A DNA stretch of 64,000 nucleotides from an uncultured Mesonia sp. Its GTDB lineage: Bacteria; Bacteroidota; Bacteroidia; Flavobacteriales; Flavobacteriaceae. Location: positions 62,001 to 126,000 of the forward strand of contig CANLVH010000009.1 in assembly GCA_947494545.1 (NCBI GenBank), read 5' to 3'. Below are positions 61,771 to 64,000 of the stretch, piece by piece; the first letter of the stretch is position 1; every line of letters starts with the position of its first letter. Under the pieces are notes generated by a model. It did no database searches. It was not told the DNA's origin and saw only the letters and a program-made list of their open reading frames with translations. The translations under genes were made by a program, and so were the position numbers.

Positions 61771-62166
61771 TTATTTTTCTAAAATACTTTTAGTATCTTT
61801 TTTCTGCACATAGCCTTTAATTTTTAAAGGATATGGAGATTTTTCTGCATTAGAATAAACGGTAACGGTTTTTCTAATAGGTCCTTGACGAGAAGTATCG
61901 TATTTTACTTCTATCTCTCCGGTATCACCCGGCGCAATAGCGTCTTTAGGTTTTTTGGGCACAGTACAACCGCAAGTAGATTTTACTTCTTTAATAATTA
62001 GCGGTTCATCTCCTGTATTGGTAAATTTAAAAACCCGTACACCATCAGATTTATAAGCTACTTCGCCATAATCTATGGTTTCTTGTTCAAATTCCATTTT
62101 AGCTTGGGCATTTAAATTATAACCAGCTATAAATAAAAATGTGAAAATCGCAATAATTCGTTTCAT
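61771..62166 (-). CDS. DUF1573 secreted protein
   Basis: 131 aa. Signal peptide (MKRIIAIFTFLFIAGYNLNA), then one DUF1573 beta-sandwich: TIDYGEVAYKSDGVRVFKF, TNTGDEPLIIKEVKSTCGCT and DTSRQGPIRKTVTVYSN. CGCTVPKKP is the family hallmark. It is an Ig-like periplasmic or secreted protein of unknown role. Divergent from valS. Confidence 0.93.
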   Translation of the reverse strand: MKRIIAIFTFLFIAGYNLNAQAKMEFEQETIDYGEVAYKSDGVRVFKFTNTGDEPLIIKEVKSTCGCTVPKKPKDAIAPGDTGEIEVKYDTSRQGPIRKTVTVYSNAEKSPYPLKIKGYVQKKDTKSILEK

Positions 62167-62263
62167 AATTAAAATATTTGGGTACTAAGATATAAATAAA
62201 TTCTATTTAATTAAAAAAAGTAGATTCGTAATATAACTACTTTCAAAATAAGCTTTATATAAG

Positions 62264-62271
62264 TACTTTTG
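62264..62271 (+). promoter_or_regulatory. -7 box of the valS promoter
   Basis: TACTTTTG (62264-62271) fits TAnnTTTG exactly. TTTC at 62241-62244 is a possible -33 element, 19 bases upstream. The valS start codon is 29 bases downstream of the box. Confidence 0.6.
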
Positions 62272-62300
62272 TTACTTCAATTCAAATATTAGACCAAATT

Positions 62301-64000
62301 ATGGCAATTGCTGCAAAATATAATCCTAAAGACATAGAAAATAAATGGTATAGCTATTGGATGGAGAATAAATATTTCCACTCTACCCCCAATAATAAAA
62401 AGCCTTACACGATTGTAATTCCGCCGCCAAACGTAACCGGAGTTTTGCATATGGGGCATATGTTAAACAATACCATTCAAGATGTTTTGATTAGACGAGC
62501 GCGCTTGCAAGGCTATAATGCTTGCTGGGTTCCCGGAACAGATCACGCCTCTATAGCTACCGAAGCTAAAGTAGTTGCCAAACTCAAAGAAGAAGGTATT
62601 GATAAAAATAGCATCTCAAGAGAAGATTTTTTAAAACATGCCTGGGAATGGACAGATAACTATGGCGGACAAATACTGGAACAATTAAAAAAACTAGGTG
62701 CTTCTTGCGATTGGGACCGTACAAAATTCACCTTGGACGATGATATGTACGAGTCGGTTATAAAAAGTTTTGTCGATTTATACAATAAAGGACACATTTA
62801 TCGCGGTTACCGAATGGTAAATTGGGACCCCCAAGCAAAAACCACTTTATCTGACGAAGAAGTTATCTACCAAGAACAGCAAGGTAAATTATACTATGTA
62901 AAATATGCCATAGAAAATTCAGAAGATTACGTTACGATTGCCACCACAAGACCTGAAACTATATTTGGCGATACTGCAATTTGCATAAATCCCAACGATG
63001 AGCGTTTTACACACTTAAAAGGAAAAAAAGTTATAGTGCCGGTTGTAAACCGAAGCATTCCTATAATAGAAGACGAGTATGTAGATATAGAATTTGGTAC
63101 CGGTTGCCTTAAAATCACGCCCGCGCACGACGAAAACGATAAAGCTCTAGGCGAAAGACACAATTTAGAAATCATAGATATTTTTAACGAAGACGCTACG
63201 TTAAATAAGTACGGTTTGCATTACGAAAATCAAGATCGTTTTGTTGTCAGAAAGAAATTTGTAAAAGAATTAGAAGAAAAAGGTTTTTTACTGAAAACAG
63301 AAGATCATCTTAATAAAGTAGGAACTTCAGAGCGTACCAAAGCAGTTATAGAACCACGTCTTTCTGAACAGTGGTTTTTAAAGATGGAAGAGTTGGTAAA
63401 ACCAGCAATAGATTCGGTTTTAAAAACCAAAGAAATAAAACTTTTTCCAGATAAATTTAAAAACACCTATAGTCATTGGCTTAAAAATATACGCGATTGG
63501 AATATCTCTAGACAACTTTGGTGGGGGCAACGCATACCCGCTTATTACTATTCCGATGATAAAAGCAAATTTGTGGTAGCAGAAACCCAAGAAAAAGCTT
63601 TAAAATTAGCACAAGAAAAAACAGGTAATGCTAAGCTTACGCTGAAAGATTTACATCAAGAAGAAGATGTGTTAGATACATGGTTTTCTTCGTGGCTATG
63701 GCCGATGAGTGTTTTTGACGGCATAAGAAATCCGCAAAACAAAGAATTTCAATACTATTACCCGACTAACGATTTGGTTACCGGACCGGATATCTTATTC
63801 TTTTGGGTAGCCAGAATGATTATTGCCGGTTACGAATATACAGATAAAAGACCTTTTGAAAACGTTTACCTTACCGGTTTGGTGCGCGATAAACAACGCA
63901 GAAAGATGTCTAAATCTTTGGGTAACTCTCCAGACGCCTTGCAATTAATAGATGAGTTTAGTGCAGATGGCGTACGCGTAGGTTTACTTCTGAGTAACGC
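62301..64000 (+). CDS. valS: Valyl-tRNA synthetase, N-terminal about 566 residues (runs off the window)
   Basis: From the ATG at 62301 the frame is open to the window end (about 566 of roughly 870-880 residues). Class I motifs: [14 protein letters not shown] (HIGH) near residue 43, the editing domain [15 protein letters not shown] and [14 protein letters not shown], and the KMSKS motif in [15 protein letters not shown] near residue 536. [11 protein letters not shown] follows and the window ends before the anticodon-binding domain. It charges tRNA-Val. Confidence 0.97.
   Translation, partial: MAIAAKYNPKDIENKWYSYWMENKYFHSTPNNKKPYTIVIPPPNVTGVLHMGHMLNNTIQDVLIRRARLQGYNACWVPGTDHASIATEAKVVAKLKEEGIDKNSISREDFLKHAWEWTDNYGGQILEQLKKLGASCDWDRTKFTLDDDMYESVIKSFVDLYNKGHIYRGYRMVNWDPQAKTTLSDEEVIYQEQQGKLYYVKYAIENSEDYVTIATTRPETIFGDTAICINPNDERFTHLKGKKVIVPVVNRSIPIIEDEYVDIEFGTGCLKITPAHDENDKALGERHNLEIIDIFNEDATLNKYGLHYENQDRFVVRKKFVKELEEKGFLLKTEDHLNKVGTSERTKAVIEPRLSEQWFLKMEELVKPAIDSVLKTKEIKLFPDKFKNTYSHWLKNIRDWNISRQLWWGQRIPAYYYSDDKSKFVVAETQEKALKLAQEKTGNAKLTLKDLHQEEDVLDTWFSSWLWPMSVFDGIRNPQNKEFQYYYPTNDLVTGPDILFFWVARMIIAGYEYTDKRPFENVYLTGLVRDKQRRKMSKSLGNSPDALQLIDEFSADGVRVGLLLSN

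Noticed and set aside
62927..63175. Minus-strand frame inside valS
   Set aside because: Complement of the valS editing domain; valS motifs are complete on the plus strand.

Overview
The window comes from a low-GC member of the Bacteroidota, most probably a marine or soil Flavobacteriaceae. The signs are DUF6266 and DUF4870 proteins, a CzcA-CzcC fusion, VirE-N/DUF3987 replication genes, promoters of the TAnnTTTG type, few Shine-Dalgarno motifs and family-typical housekeeping genes (mnmE, lpxK, lipA, murB, valS). It has three parts: an accessory/defence region (about 1-12300), one integrated element (about 12303-44843) and ordinary chromosome (about 44829-64000).

Region 1 (minus strand to about 9.5 kb) holds a type I restriction-modification operon: half-length HsdS, HsdM, RhuM and an unknown gene leaving the window. 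Next come an unrecognised pair (a GHKL-fold ATPase and a protein with phosphoribosyltransferase-like segments), a stand-alone OLD-type ATPase/TOPRIM nuclease and a small XRE regulator. Then, on the plus strand, lies the most notable locus: an ECF-like sigma factor with an extra C-terminal helix-turn-helix, followed one base later by a 365-aa Cas12f/TnpB-type protein that has lost its RuvC residues and its zinc finger/RuvC-III end. Downstream is a stretch that resembles the Cas12f tracrRNA, ends in a Cas12f-type repeat handle and runs into a unique guide-like sequence. I read this as a complete sigma-factor/dead-Cas12f/single-guide-RNA system for RNA-guided transcription.

Region 2 is an element bounded by 15-bp direct repeats (12303-12317 and 44829-44843). 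The right copy is the 3' end of mnmE, the same place SGI1-type islands use. A tyrosine integrase, excisionase-like HTH proteins and VirE-N/DUF3987 replication genes sit at the mnmE end, and DUF6266 and other small genes at the far end. No relaxase or conjugation gene is visible. The cargo is a large metal-resistance block, all on the minus strand: P1B-2 and P1B-4 ATPases, CDF and CzcABC efflux, a CopA-CopB fused multicopper oxidase, DUF305, PII, two Fur-family regulators, NhaA, a CaCA antiporter, LspA and Lpd. It also carries a long prokaryotic Argonaute without its catalytic residues but with an intact guide-5'-phosphate pocket, paired with an XRE protein.

Region 3 is core genome: mnmE, two DUF4870 proteins, a repeat-rich spacer with a 172-bp duplication, msrA, a coiled-coil protein, Nif3, lpxK, a hybrid sensor kinase, gap, lipA, a sigma factor, a glycosyltransferase, a frameshifted fasciclin gene, murB, an aminotransferase, DUF1573 and the first two thirds of valS.

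All family assignments come from reading motifs by eye. No database search or folding calculation was run, and comparisons with Un1Cas12f, SGI1 and published systems are from memory.
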